Source: Porites lobata
Lineage: Eukaryota; Cnidaria; Anthozoa; Scleractinia; Poritidae
Direction: 5' to 3'
Assembly: GCA_942486035.1 (NCBI GenBank)
Contig: CALNXK010000095.1
Location: forward strand, 625,001 to 689,000
Length of the DNA: 64,000 bases
The notes below the pieces were generated by a model. That model had not been told where the DNA came from and made no database searches. It worked only from the letters and a program-made list of their open reading frames with translations. The position numbers and the translations under genes are program-made. Shown here piece after piece: positions 11,258-20,855 of the stretch (the first letter of the stretch is position 1; each line of letters starts with the position of its first letter).

Positions 11258-13066
11258 TCACACATTACGGCTTAACTCAACAGACGATGTTTCTATCTCT
11301 GTCACATTGTCAATGAGATTCTCTTCCACTAACACATCTTTATGAATTGTTGCAATACAAGCTTTGTAGTGTATTTGTTTATCTCTCTCATCTCTACTTT
11401 CACCACCAACAGGTATGGTGCTCCTCACCTTCCATTCATTTGTTTCAGAATCAAATACTTCAACTGACAATTCCCGACCTGTAAACTTCACACCACCAAT
11501 GACATACAAAGCTCCATTAAAGCAGACCATGCTTGCTGAATGACGTGGTACACAGAGTTCTGCCATCAGATGCCATTCATTGGTTGATGGGTCATATACC
11601 TCACATGTGTTGAGAAGTCTACATCGTTGTTCTATCATCTGAATTCCACCTGCAACATATATCTTGTCATTCATGGCTGCTCCAAAAGCATCATGCCTTG
11701 CCTCATTCAAAGGTGCAACCTCTTCAACACTCTCATTACTTGGATTAAATGTTTCCACTTTAGTATTTCCAGCAGCTACATCATCCCCAGAATTAGTACC
11801 ACCTATTATATAAATGTGGTGTCCCTGTGATATGACACAGACTCCCCATCGATTTATAGGCGTATCTTCTAGCATATTCCAGTTATTAGTATTAATGTCA
11901 TATGTGTACATGTAAGGACGTTGTCCAGCATAGGTTAAAGCATTCAAAAATGAATAACCACGCACTGCTGACACACTACAGAATTGCTCATCATACGCAA
12001 AGCCTGACTGAAATGAACACCAGAGGTTTGTCGAAGGTACATAGTACTCCAATACATGAGACTGACTTTCTGTATTTTGTTTACTAAAAATGTAAACCTT
12101 TTGCTGGTTGAGTACGACAGCATGGTTTTCATGTTCAAAAGTCATGTTTGCCATTTGATACCACATATTTACTTGGGGAAGATAACACAATGCCTTCCTG
12201 CCACCACACAAAAAAATTCCTTCCACTTGAACCTTCAAGCAATTTCTTGGTGCTTTGCTAAGACTTTCATCTGTGGCAATAAAAATTGACTCCATGGACC
12301 CTAGCAAATAGTTTAAGCAGTCATTATTTCTTGTTATGAGTTCTTCCTTCACCAATTTCTTAAGTAGAAAGTCGTGTGGTATGGATCTTAAGCGGATGTG
12401 GCGCAACAAATCAAGGAAAAAGCTTTCTCTGTCACTCCTGTTGTAAGACACCCACTTGACAATTCCCTCGAAAACTTCTTCCTCGCTACTGATTGTTACG
12501 TCATCACTAGAGACCCATTCCAAGACTTGCTTTATATCAAGGTTAAGGAAATCTTCTGTTTCCATCACAGCAGTGAAATTTGAATGAATCTCCGTGCGAC
12601 ATGCTCGTTTCAGGTCTTCGCAATGATACTTGTCAGCATAATAATAGTTGAAAACACAGTTCTCAACTGTCAACTTCCCTTTCAAAAAAACACTAGCCAA
12701 CGCTTTTAACCCCGGAAGAAGCAGATACTCCGCGGTTGCAATCAGCTTGTGGCAGCTTTCCTCTGTGATGGTAACATTTCCAGTGTAAATGTATTGTAGC
12801 ACGTCTTCCATGACAGAAGCAGTGGCCTCTTCAAGCTTGATTTCGATCCGTTGCCCGTTTCTTTCCCTCATGTCGCTTTCCAAAAGTGACAGGAAGAACG
12901 GACTGGCCGCAGCTAGAACGACTTTGTAAGCTTTGAATTCTTTGCCCTTCACTGCAACTGTCACATCGCAAAAGGTCTCCTTTCTTCTCAGAGCATCGAG
13001 ACGCTCAAAAAGTTGGTCACGATGTTTTGCAGGATCTGCTGTCATGGGTTCAGTCAAGTCGGCCAT
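11258..13066 (-). CDS. BTB-BACK-Kelch protein, array gene 2 (602 aa, intronless)
   Basis: KLHL-family predicted CUL3 adaptor, intact in a single exon. It starts MADLTEPMTADPAKHRDQ. The BTB has CDVTV and Tyr at position 47 (FKAYKV). BACK differs clearly from genes 1 and 3 (for example YYADKYHCEDLKRAC and WVSSDDVTISSEEEV). The Kelch half is close to that of gene 3 (FLCGGRKALCYLPQVNMWY, YMYTYDINTNNWNM, VISQGHHIYIIGG) and not to gene 1. The C-terminal tail after the last blade is longer than in gene 1 and acidic (VEENLIDNVTEIETS). Its 5' flank beyond the first 60 bp differs from U1 and U3, while its 3' flank (D2) is shared with gene 3. The substrate is unknown. Confidence 0.95.
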   Translation of the reverse strand: MADLTEPMTADPAKHRDQLFERLDALRRKETFCDVTVAVKGKEFKAYKVVLAAASPFFLSLLESDMRERNGQRIEIKLEEATASVMEDVLQYIYTGNVTITEESCHKLIATAEYLLLPGLKALASVFLKGKLTVENCVFNYYYADKYHCEDLKRACRTEIHSNFTAVMETEDFLNLDIKQVLEWVSSDDVTISSEEEVFEGIVKWVSYNRSDRESFFLDLLRHIRLRSIPHDFLLKKLVKEELITRNNDCLNYLLGSMESIFIATDESLSKAPRNCLKVQVEGIFLCGGRKALCYLPQVNMWYQMANMTFEHENHAVVLNQQKVYIFSKQNTESQSHVLEYYVPSTNLWCSFQSGFAYDEQFCSVSAVRGYSFLNALTYAGQRPYMYTYDINTNNWNMLEDTPINRWGVCVISQGHHIYIIGGTNSGDDVAAGNTKVETFNPSNESVEEVAPLNEARHDAFGAAMNDKIYVAGGIQMIEQRCRLLNTCEVYDPSTNEWHLMAELCVPRHSASMVCFNGALYVIGGVKFTGRELSVEVFDSETNEWKVRSTIPVGGESRDERDKQIHYKACIATIHKDVLVEENLIDNVTEIETSSVELSRNV

Positions 13067-13529
13067 GTTGGCGGAAGTGAAAGACCACTACCTCGCGCTA
13101 TTGGGACCTGGACCGAACAACGGAATGTTGGGAGTCGTTCGGTAAACCTGTGTACAGTCCCTCCCCCTCCCCCCTACCTCCCCTCAGTAAAAATCGGCTG
13201 GGAGAGGTAAGGAGAGGTTACGACCTTCGACGACTTCTTCTTACGAAGACGAATTCAAAGGGAAAAGGGTACAGGTAAACAGGGACCTTACGATCCCACA
13301 ACGGCGACGCCAATGAAAATGTCGCTGAAAAATAGACTTCAAACTTCCTCGCCCTTACATAAAATCACCCACTAACTTGAAAATGGGAAGTTAGGGTTTT
13401 TTCTCCAGTAGGAACATAAACTAGAGGTCACAAATCGTACGGCAAAATACTGCCAGTAGACACTGGGCAGTGGTACATCATTACTTATGAATCTATTATA
13501 GAAGTTGTAGAGAACCCGGAGTAGTCAAT

Positions 13530-13673
13530 CGACAAACCCATCACAAAGTTAAGGCAGTCTATATTTGTGGTTACAAGGTCTTCCTTCACTAATTTGTTAA
13601 GAAGAAAATCTTTTGACAAAGACCTTAGTCGGACTTGCCGCAAAAGATCAGGAACACAGCTTTCCCTTTCACT
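13530..13673 (-). pseudogene. Orphan KLHL BACK-domain fragment (48 codons)
   Basis: On the minus strand this reads SERESCVPDLLRQVRLRS, then a DFLLNKLVKEDLVTTNIDCL-type stretch, matching BACK residues about 211-257 of the array genes without a stop. Neither the upstream BTB nor the downstream Kelch part is present, and the flanks are unrelated. It lies in the 5' flank of gene 2, in the same orientation. It is closest by eye to genes 1/3 (NEDLVTTNIEC) mixed with gene 5-like residues (RSLS). It is probably the remnant of a deleted array member. Confidence 0.85.
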
Positions 13674-13991
13674 CCTAGACTACGAGCAGTCCCCCTTTTT
13701 TTCCTCAGGGATAGTAGAGCGAGCGAAACGCGAGCGCGCGTGAAAATCACCCCACGCGAGAAAAGGCGACTCCGCGTCTCGCCTTTCTCGCGTTTTAATA
13801 TTTCACTGAAAACGAATGGTAGTTTTTAAGGAGTGCTTTTCTATTTGACAAATAACTATAGCGACCCGAGTTATATGTTGTCTTTAGAGCTCAACAGTTT
13901 CATGTTAAAGTACTATTATTGAGATGCTAAGACTCTAATAAAGGCTCTTTCTTGTGAAGTTGTTCTTCTTTGCTAAGGGCAAGTTGGGGGG

Positions 13992-14250
13992 GTAGCCTGC
14001 GTAGCAGGCATTAAAGCGGGGTGGGGGGGGGGGGGTGAGAAAGGGAAGAAGAGGTAGTAAGGGAGAGGGGATTGGAAAGAGAAGGAAGGGAAGTTATGCA
14101 GAAAAACGCGCGCCTACTTCTGATTGGCCGTTGAAGTGACAGCTGGGATAAATAAAAGAAGCAAAAGACGCGGATTTTGTAGCAGGCGTTCCCTTCTTCT
14201 CTTTCTTACCCTTCCCCTCCTCCCTTTAACGCCTGCTACGCAAGTTAGGT
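13992..14250. mobile_element. TIR element with purine-rich arm
   Basis: GCCTGCGTAGCAGGC...TTAAAG on the left faces CTTTAACGCCTGCTACGC on the right. The left interior is a G/A-rich tract (GGGGTGGGGGGG, then GAGAAAGGGAAGAAG), mirrored by CTTCTTCTCTTTCTTACCC near the right end, so the arms pair over about 70 bases. The centre holds no coding frame. Confidence 0.65.
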
Positions 14251-14282
14251 GTGGAGAGGGCAGGGAGCCGCCCAAGGAGCCG

Positions 14283-14350
14283 CCTGGTTAGCCCAGTCGG
14301 AAGTGTGCGGGTCTTCTGAGCGGGAGGATCTGGGTTCAAAGCCCGCCGCA
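14283..14350 (+). repeat. tRNA-derived SINE head
   Basis: A pol III A-box-like TAGCCCAGTCGG (14289-14300) is followed 33 bases later by a B-box-like GGTTCAAAGCC (14333-14343). The region cannot be folded into a convincing functional cloverleaf, so I read it as a SINE 5' region and not as a working tRNA gene. Confidence 0.55.
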
Positions 14351-14454
14351 CCAGCGCAACTAAGGTCCTGAAAAGACTGGTGAGGCATGCCAGCTATGAT
14401 TAAAATCCCTTCTCAGCTCTCAGTTCAGATGATTGCCTTATTGGGCGGTAACAT

Positions 14455-16205
14455 AAAGCCTCTGACCTTGTTCCTTTATCCTTGAAGGGACGTAAACAAA
14501 CGTGAAATATTTTTCAAAAAGAGCACGACTAAAAGAGTAGGGGACATAGACGTTGGCCTTGTTCCTTCATCCTTGCGCATCCGTGGAAGAGGACGTAAAA
14601 AACCCATGCATGACATATTCAGACTTGCCTAGTCTCACGACTTTGTTGTGAGTCTCACGATTAAAGGATCTGTCTCACGCTCTCACGAGTTGGCAACAGA
14701 TTTCTCATGCTTTCTCGAAAAGTCAAACTGCAAAACCTTTTGGAGCTGTGGGGTTCGCTTTTAAGTTAGATATCAACAGACAGCCGCTCAACCCAAAGAA
14801 AACGCTTACCGGGCGCGTTTGATTACATTCTTTTAGCCTATCGCGACTTGCAACTGCCACCAAATGTGTAGACTTCCTGTTTCTCTTGTTTAAAGATGGC
14901 GCCAACAAAACATAGAAATTACAACACCTAAATCGTTACTGCTCCAGTGACTTCCAATATCCATTATCTCCACTGAAAGTCATTCCACTAGGAACTTTGG
15001 GACATCTCACGACTTTTCTCACTACTTTTCCCAGCTATAGGTTCAGAATCTCACATTTTTATCCTTTTGGGGCTTGGCAAGACTGCATATTTTTCAAAAA
15101 GAGCAGGGATATGGCTGGGATGTGGATAGTTTATCTGACTTTGTGCCATCATTGAGCTGGGTGAGCGAGGTGTGTTCAAAATTTGATCGCATTTAATGTG
15201 GACTGAGGTGGCAGCGTAGCGCGCCTTTACATGTCTAATCCCACCCCTCTGGTTCCTCCACAATTTAGCTGTTGGCTGCATTAGTGAGGAAGGTTAACAC
15301 CCGTTTGTAAAGTCCTAAGGGTGGACGAAAGGAGAGCTTTATATCCTTCCCCCCTACCCCCGCTCGCACGTCTCGCTCCGCATTCCTCTCGCTTGTGATT
15401 TCTTACAATATACCCCAAATGGATAGCATTCCCGCATTTATCTGGAGAAAGTACAGCCCACTTGGGAGGCGTTTAATCCTTTAAGCCCCAATATCCTTAT
15501 ACAAATTCTCCAAACTGGTCTCTATACATTTCCAAAAACAATAAGTAAAGAGAATAAAAAAATAAATGCTTTTTTCCTCAGCTGATTATTTAATCAATTC
15601 TCACAACCTATTCTCTTGATTGTGTATAGATATTATTAAGAGAAAATTGCTGTTTGTCACTCTTGGGGACAAAATGAAAAAGGTGAATACACTGGTATGC
15701 ACGAATGTGAAGGGCCTTCTTCGCGTTCTGGTGCTCTCAAATTCTCCTCTCCCTTTAGAGCGCTTACCACACAAGCTGGGGGAAACCATGGGTTGATTTA
15801 GATGGTCCCAAACCCCTCTCCCCCATTTTGTCTCAGATTGTGTAAAAATTGTAAATGAATTCCCAGTATAAAACATCTGTCGTCTATAAAGCTTTTACTT
15901 ATTTGGATACAGATGCTTTCGGAGTTCTGTTACCAAAAAGTAAATTGTATCTACATGTATAGTTTAAGGGCTGGTAAGTCTCACACCCCCCGCTTTGTGA
16001 AAATTCTGAATTCACCCAGGGAAGGTGTCTATTTAAGAAATATGCTTAACATAATTTAAGCCACATCCTGTAATGACTTGAAAAAAATAAAACAAGGAAA
16101 AAGTGTAAACCACTACTTTTTTATTTGTCTCCTTAATCATAACGTTATTATGTGGTTTATACTACTACACGAGAAATTTCTGCAATTTGATTGGCTTAGA
16201 GCAGT

Positions 16206-16238
<33 letters not shown>

Positions 16239-17518
16239 GAAAATTACAACCTTTTGCGGGTAGTATGATAGTTGGCATAAATACCACTTGTGATACTTCA
16301 AATTGTCTCAAATTTCACTCACCTAACGGCTCATGAAATTACGTATAACAATTCTGCAATATCACTCGTGGTATTTATGCCAAATATCACTACTAATCAT
16401 GCTATTACCTATACAAATACTATTTCACCCTCCCTAGAGTTAATCACGGATAAAAGCTAAATGTTAGTTCTCATAAATTTGGTAATTTTGTGATGAGATC
16501 CTAAGCGTATAGCATTCAAATAAAAGCTAATCAGAGCGGTTCCTCTTCCATCACAACCATTGTAAGTCAGTATTTAACAAACTGAAAATTATTATCTTAT
16601 TGATTTTTTATTTCAAGACTCTTGGGAAGGAAAGATTTTAAAATTACCTCTAAATTCTATGTTTAAAGTTTCTCCTATTCTTTACACAGATATATTCTTT
16701 ACAAAGTATTATGTAATGTCTGCAATAGGCCATTTCTGAGTTCCAAAACTCTCACTTTAAAAATGAGGCTATAAGCTAAGTGCAAAATCTTTCTTGTGAA
16801 AATAAGTTTTATTTGCATGAGAATAAAAAATAATATTTTCATATCAATAGCTTCACACTCAGCCTCATTATGAAGCAGAGGCTTGGGACAACTTGAAAAT
16901 GGCCTATTGATGTCTAGAAAAATATGGCCACCCATCATAACTTCAAGGGGTGCTTAAGTTTAGTTTCTAATCTGTTATAAAAATGTCAACTCCATTACAT
17001 CACTCAGCAGCTGAACAACAAGCAAGAACAAAATAAAATTTCCTTGGTTATTGTTTTTTTCAAACTTGGGTTCAAAATTCTACTGTATTTCATTGGTTAA
17101 TGCACTTGTAGGCAAGGTAATGTCTGAAGAAGAACAAAATTAATGTGTAAACAGAACAGTACATACTACGCTCCTTTTCCAAAACCTTGTTTGTTAAAAG
17201 AAGTTTATCAGGTTACATGGTGATGAACTTACTTTACCCATTATGCGTGGCCAAACTTTGATTTTTTAAAAAATATTAACACTAGTGTTCAGAAGGTTGA
17301 TGTGGGACCTTCTAGGGGTCAGGTGAACTAACTCATGCCAAAATCATGAGATATAACCCTAAAAAAAGGAGATTGAAAGAGCATAAAACAAATATAGGGT
17401 CTGCCAATTTTCACAGTACAATTTTTTGGTGGTTTGAATAATGGCAAAATGAATTAAATCTTTCATAACTCCTCCACTCGCTGTGGACTAGCCTTGCAGT
17501 CATAATTCAAAGTTTGAC
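14455..17518. repeat. Downstream block D3, copy of D2
   Basis: This is the partner of 8246-11257, offset by about 6.23 kb, with scattered substitutions and small indels (for example an extra block around 14520-14545 and around 16766-16790). It ends at the stop codon of gene 3. No gene is evident. Confidence 0.9.
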
Positions 17519-19312
17519 CTAGTAGCTACATTTTTCTGTGTGTGCCACATCATCAATGAGATTCTCTTCCACTATCACATTTTTATGAACTGTTGCAGTA
17601 CAGGCTTTGTAGTGTATTTGTTTATCTCTCTCATCTCCACTTTCATCACCAACAGGTATGGTGCTCTTCTCCTTCCATTCACTTGTTTCAGAATCAAACA
17701 TTTCAACAGACAACTCCCTCGTTGCTACTTGATTGCTGGTATTCTTTAAACCACCAATGACATACAAAGCTCCATTAAAGCAGACCATGCTTGCTGAATG
17801 ACGTGGTACACAGAGTTCTGCCATAAGATGCCATTCATTGGTTGATGGATCATATACCTCACATGTGTTGAGAAGTCTACATCTCTGTTCTCTCATCTGA
17901 ATTCCACCTGCAACATATATCTTGTCATTCATAACTGCTCCAAATGCATCATGCCTTGCCTCATTCAAAGGTGCAACCTCTTCAACACTCTCATTACTTG
18001 GATTATATCTTTCCACTTTAGTATTTCCAGCAGCTACGTCATCTTCAGTATCAGTACCACCTATTATATAAATGTGATGTCCCTGTGATATGACACAGAC
18101 TCCCCATTGATTTGTAGGTGCATGTTTGTGCATATTCCAGTTATTAGTATTAATGTCATATGTGTACATGTAAGGAAGTTGTTCAGCATAGGTTAAAGCA
18201 TTAAAAAATGAATAACCACTTACTGCTGACACACTACAGAATTGCTCATCATATTTAAAGCCTGACTGAAATGAACACCAGAGGTTTGTGGAAGGCACAT
18301 AGTACTCCACTAAATGAGATTGAATACCTGTATCTTGCTTACTGAAAATGTAAACCCTTTGCTGGTCCAGTAGGAGAGCATGGTTGTGATGTTCAAAAGA
18401 CATGTTTGCCATTTTATACCACATATTTACTTGGGGAAGATAACACAAGGCCTTCCTGCCACCACACAGAAAAATTCCTTCCACTTGCAACTTCAAGCAA
18501 TTTCTTGGTTCTCTGGAAAGACTTTCATTTGAGTGAACAATGGATCTTAAGACAAAGTTCATGCATTCAATATTCGTAGTAACAAGATCTTCATTTACAA
18601 GTTTCTTTAGTAGAATGTCTTGTGATGAAGGTCTTAGGCGGACCTGGCGAATCAAATCAGGAAAACAGACTTCTCTTTCGCTTCTGTTGTGAGACACCCA
18701 GTCGACAATTCCCGTGAATACTTCTTCCTCTGCTCTCACATTTATGTCATCACTAGACACCCATTCCATTACTTGCTTCATGTCAAGGTTCAAAAAATCA
18801 TCAGTTTTCAGCACATCACTGAAATTCAAATTGATCACGCTGCAACAGATTTCTGTCAGCTCCGTACAATGATACTTGCTCGCAAAGTAATAATTGAAGA
18901 CACAGTTTTGAACTGTCACTTTCTCTTTCAAGAAGTCAACAGCCAATGTTTTTAATCCAGGTAAAAGAAGATAATCCGCTGTTGCGATCAAATTGTGGCA
19001 GCTTTCCTCGGTCACGGAAACATTTCCAGTGTAGATGTATTCTAGCACGTCTTCCATGACGGAAGCAGTCGCCTCTTCAAGCCTGATTTCGATCCGTTGT
19101 TCGTTTCTTTCTCTCATGTCGTTTTCCAAAAGCGAAAGGAAGAACGGGCTGGCCGCAGCTAGAACGACTTTATAAGCTTTGAATTCTTTACCGTTCGCTG
19201 CAACCGTCACATCGCAAAAGGTTTCCTTTCTTCTCAGAGCATCGAGACGTTCAAGCAGGTCTTCACGATGTCTTGCAGGATCTGCCGTCATAGGTTCAGT
19301 CAGGTCGGCCAT
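17519..19312 (-). CDS. BTB-BACK-Kelch protein, array gene 3, mosaic of genes 1 and 2 (597 aa)
   Basis: Intact single-exon KLHL-family gene, predicted CUL3 adaptor. Residues 1 to about 257 follow gene 1 (NFSDVLKTDDFLNLDMKQV, RLRPSSQDILLKKLVNEDL, VTTNIECMNFVLRS). From about 270 onward the protein follows gene 2 (FLCGGRKALCYLPQVNMWY, YMYTYDINTNNWNM, CVISQGHHIYIIGG, VEENLID). The switch falls in the linker between BACK and the first Kelch blade, at DNA about 18503-18544. Flanks obey the same split: upstream DNA matches gene 1 and downstream DNA matches gene 2. It has Tyr at BTB position 47, as in genes 1 and 2. The domain-boundary switch suggests a gene with one ligase-binding half and a different substrate-binding half. 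Confidence 0.95.
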   Translation of the reverse strand: MADLTEPMTADPARHREDLLERLDALRRKETFCDVTVAANGKEFKAYKVVLAAASPFFLSLLENDMRERNEQRIEIRLEEATASVMEDVLEYIYTGNVSVTEESCHNLIATADYLLLPGLKTLAVDFLKEKVTVQNCVFNYYFASKYHCTELTEICCSVINLNFSDVLKTDDFLNLDMKQVMEWVSSDDINVRAEEEVFTGIVDWVSHNRSEREVCFPDLIRQVRLRPSSQDILLKKLVNEDLVTTNIECMNFVLRSIVHSNESLSREPRNCLKLQVEGIFLCGGRKALCYLPQVNMWYKMANMSFEHHNHALLLDQQRVYIFSKQDTGIQSHLVEYYVPSTNLWCSFQSGFKYDEQFCSVSAVSGYSFFNALTYAEQLPYMYTYDINTNNWNMHKHAPTNQWGVCVISQGHHIYIIGGTDTEDDVAAGNTKVERYNPSNESVEEVAPLNEARHDAFGAVMNDKIYVAGGIQMREQRCRLLNTCEVYDPSTNEWHLMAELCVPRHSASMVCFNGALYVIGGLKNTSNQVATRELSVEMFDSETSEWKEKSTIPVGDESGDERDKQIHYKACTATVHKNVIVEENLIDDVAHTEKCSY

Positions 19313-20720
19313 GTTGCCGGAAGTTTAGAACACATTCCTCATCTTCCGCATTACGGGAACGTTGGGCACTGGACCGAACGGGGAAAATTGGTCGGGAATA
19401 AAGGTCGGAAACAGTCGGATGGAACGAATGACCTACGAATGGACGTCTTCTAATATACGGGCCTAGGTAATGTAAAATGCAAGAACATGAGACCTTTTTC
19501 ACGTTCTCGCGCGCCCGAATTCTCTTCTCTGTTTCGGTAGTACTTGCCTTGCCACGCTGGCCCGCAGAACAAGATTATTTTTTCGCTTTTTTTAAGGCGA
19601 GCAAAGAAAAACGCGAGGCGGGTGTTCCTTCGAGTGTGTCTCGACTCTCGCGTCCTTCGCCCGCTTCGGTTTCGTCTTTGCTAGCCTGAAAAACGCAAGA
19701 TTCTGTAAACCAGCTGGTATCCCTGTTTTCCTAAAGCGGGTCATGCCATAATCCCCAGATGCGGCCTATGAGAAGACAAAGGGTCAAATTCCCCTGGGAT
19801 CTTCATTGGGAATACTGATGGCGAGAGGAGAAGTGTGACGTCATGTTACCATGGGAGCAATATTTCTGGATCACAACAACAGCAATAGGTTTAGATTGGC
19901 AAAAGAACAACTTTGCATGTGTATTACGCTTTTTTGTACATTTCTTAGCCATTGTTGCACGACTGGATGAAACTTCCTAATTTCACTTGCCCACTTTATG
20001 GAGTAGGTAAGCACAACACAAAAATTTTTTTGTTCTAAACTTAGAGATGGTCCTTTCGCATTCAACCCAGAAGATTTCGCCAACATTTGACAAATTAAAT
20101 GAAATTTTTTACCTAAGATCGATGAAGTTCAAAGAGTCGAATCCACTTTTTCAGCGACATTTTGATTTGTTGTCATCCAAAACTTTGCTACCATGGCAAT
20201 GTGACGTGACGACTTCTCCTCTCTTTCCAGTGGATACTAGTTTAATATAAATATACGTCCTTTTGAATGTAGCCGGTGGGATTGATTATTATTTAGAGCG
20301 AGCAAAGTTTTGGCAGAGGAACTGGAAAGCTGCATGTGCTGAGAATTGGGAGGAGACGCTTTGAAATCAGATGATCAATAGTTTACACCCTCTTTGATTG
20401 GACTAAACACAGTGGCACCACAGTAGATTATCACCATTAGCAGTCACAAAAACCCTACAGTTTGAGGCCAGGGAGTTTATGTCGATGGCAATGTGTTCAA
20501 AGAATTTGAGGTCATCAATGTTGTCCTACAGGGGAACTGATTTTATATTTAAGTAATCTGAAGGATCTTATAGCTTTATTTACAGCACATAAGCAATATA
20601 ACAGATTACCCAAGATGAGATGATGTATGACCTTGACTTTGTCAGTGATAGTAACACGTAAACCCTTCTTGAGAATTTCATCAAAGAGGACCATTTCCAT
20701 TAACACAGCAGCAGCATGCA
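19313..20720. repeat. Upstream block U3, copy of U1
   Basis: The 5' flank of gene 3, homologous to 6649-8225. It lacks the 231-bp GGGGCCCGTTTC element present in U1 and has a few private indels. It contains the shared MITE at 19827-20219 with TGACGTCA at 19836-19843. It runs to within about 140 bp of the METTL27-like start codon, so this block separates two divergently transcribed genes. Confidence 0.85.
19827..20219. mobile_element. MITE shared by U1 and U3 (copy in U3)
   Basis: The ends GGAGAAGTGTGACGTCA... and ...GTGACGACTTCTCC are inverted repeats. Same location and family as 7392-7744. About 40 bp of extra interior distinguishes this copy. Confidence 0.75.
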
Positions 20721-20855
20721 TAGGCCAAAAAAACGTTCAGCCTTTAGCCTGGTCATCAAAGTGTCGCCTGTGTATTTATCCAACATGGTTGAGTAAATCC
20801 AATATTATATTGCTTTTCCTTTTTTTCAAGAATTTGTTGGTGGTTTTCACTAATA

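Noticed and set aside
14283..14350. Possible functional tRNA gene
   Set aside because: It has A-box and B-box words but no convincing acceptor stem pairing. Better explained as a SINE head.
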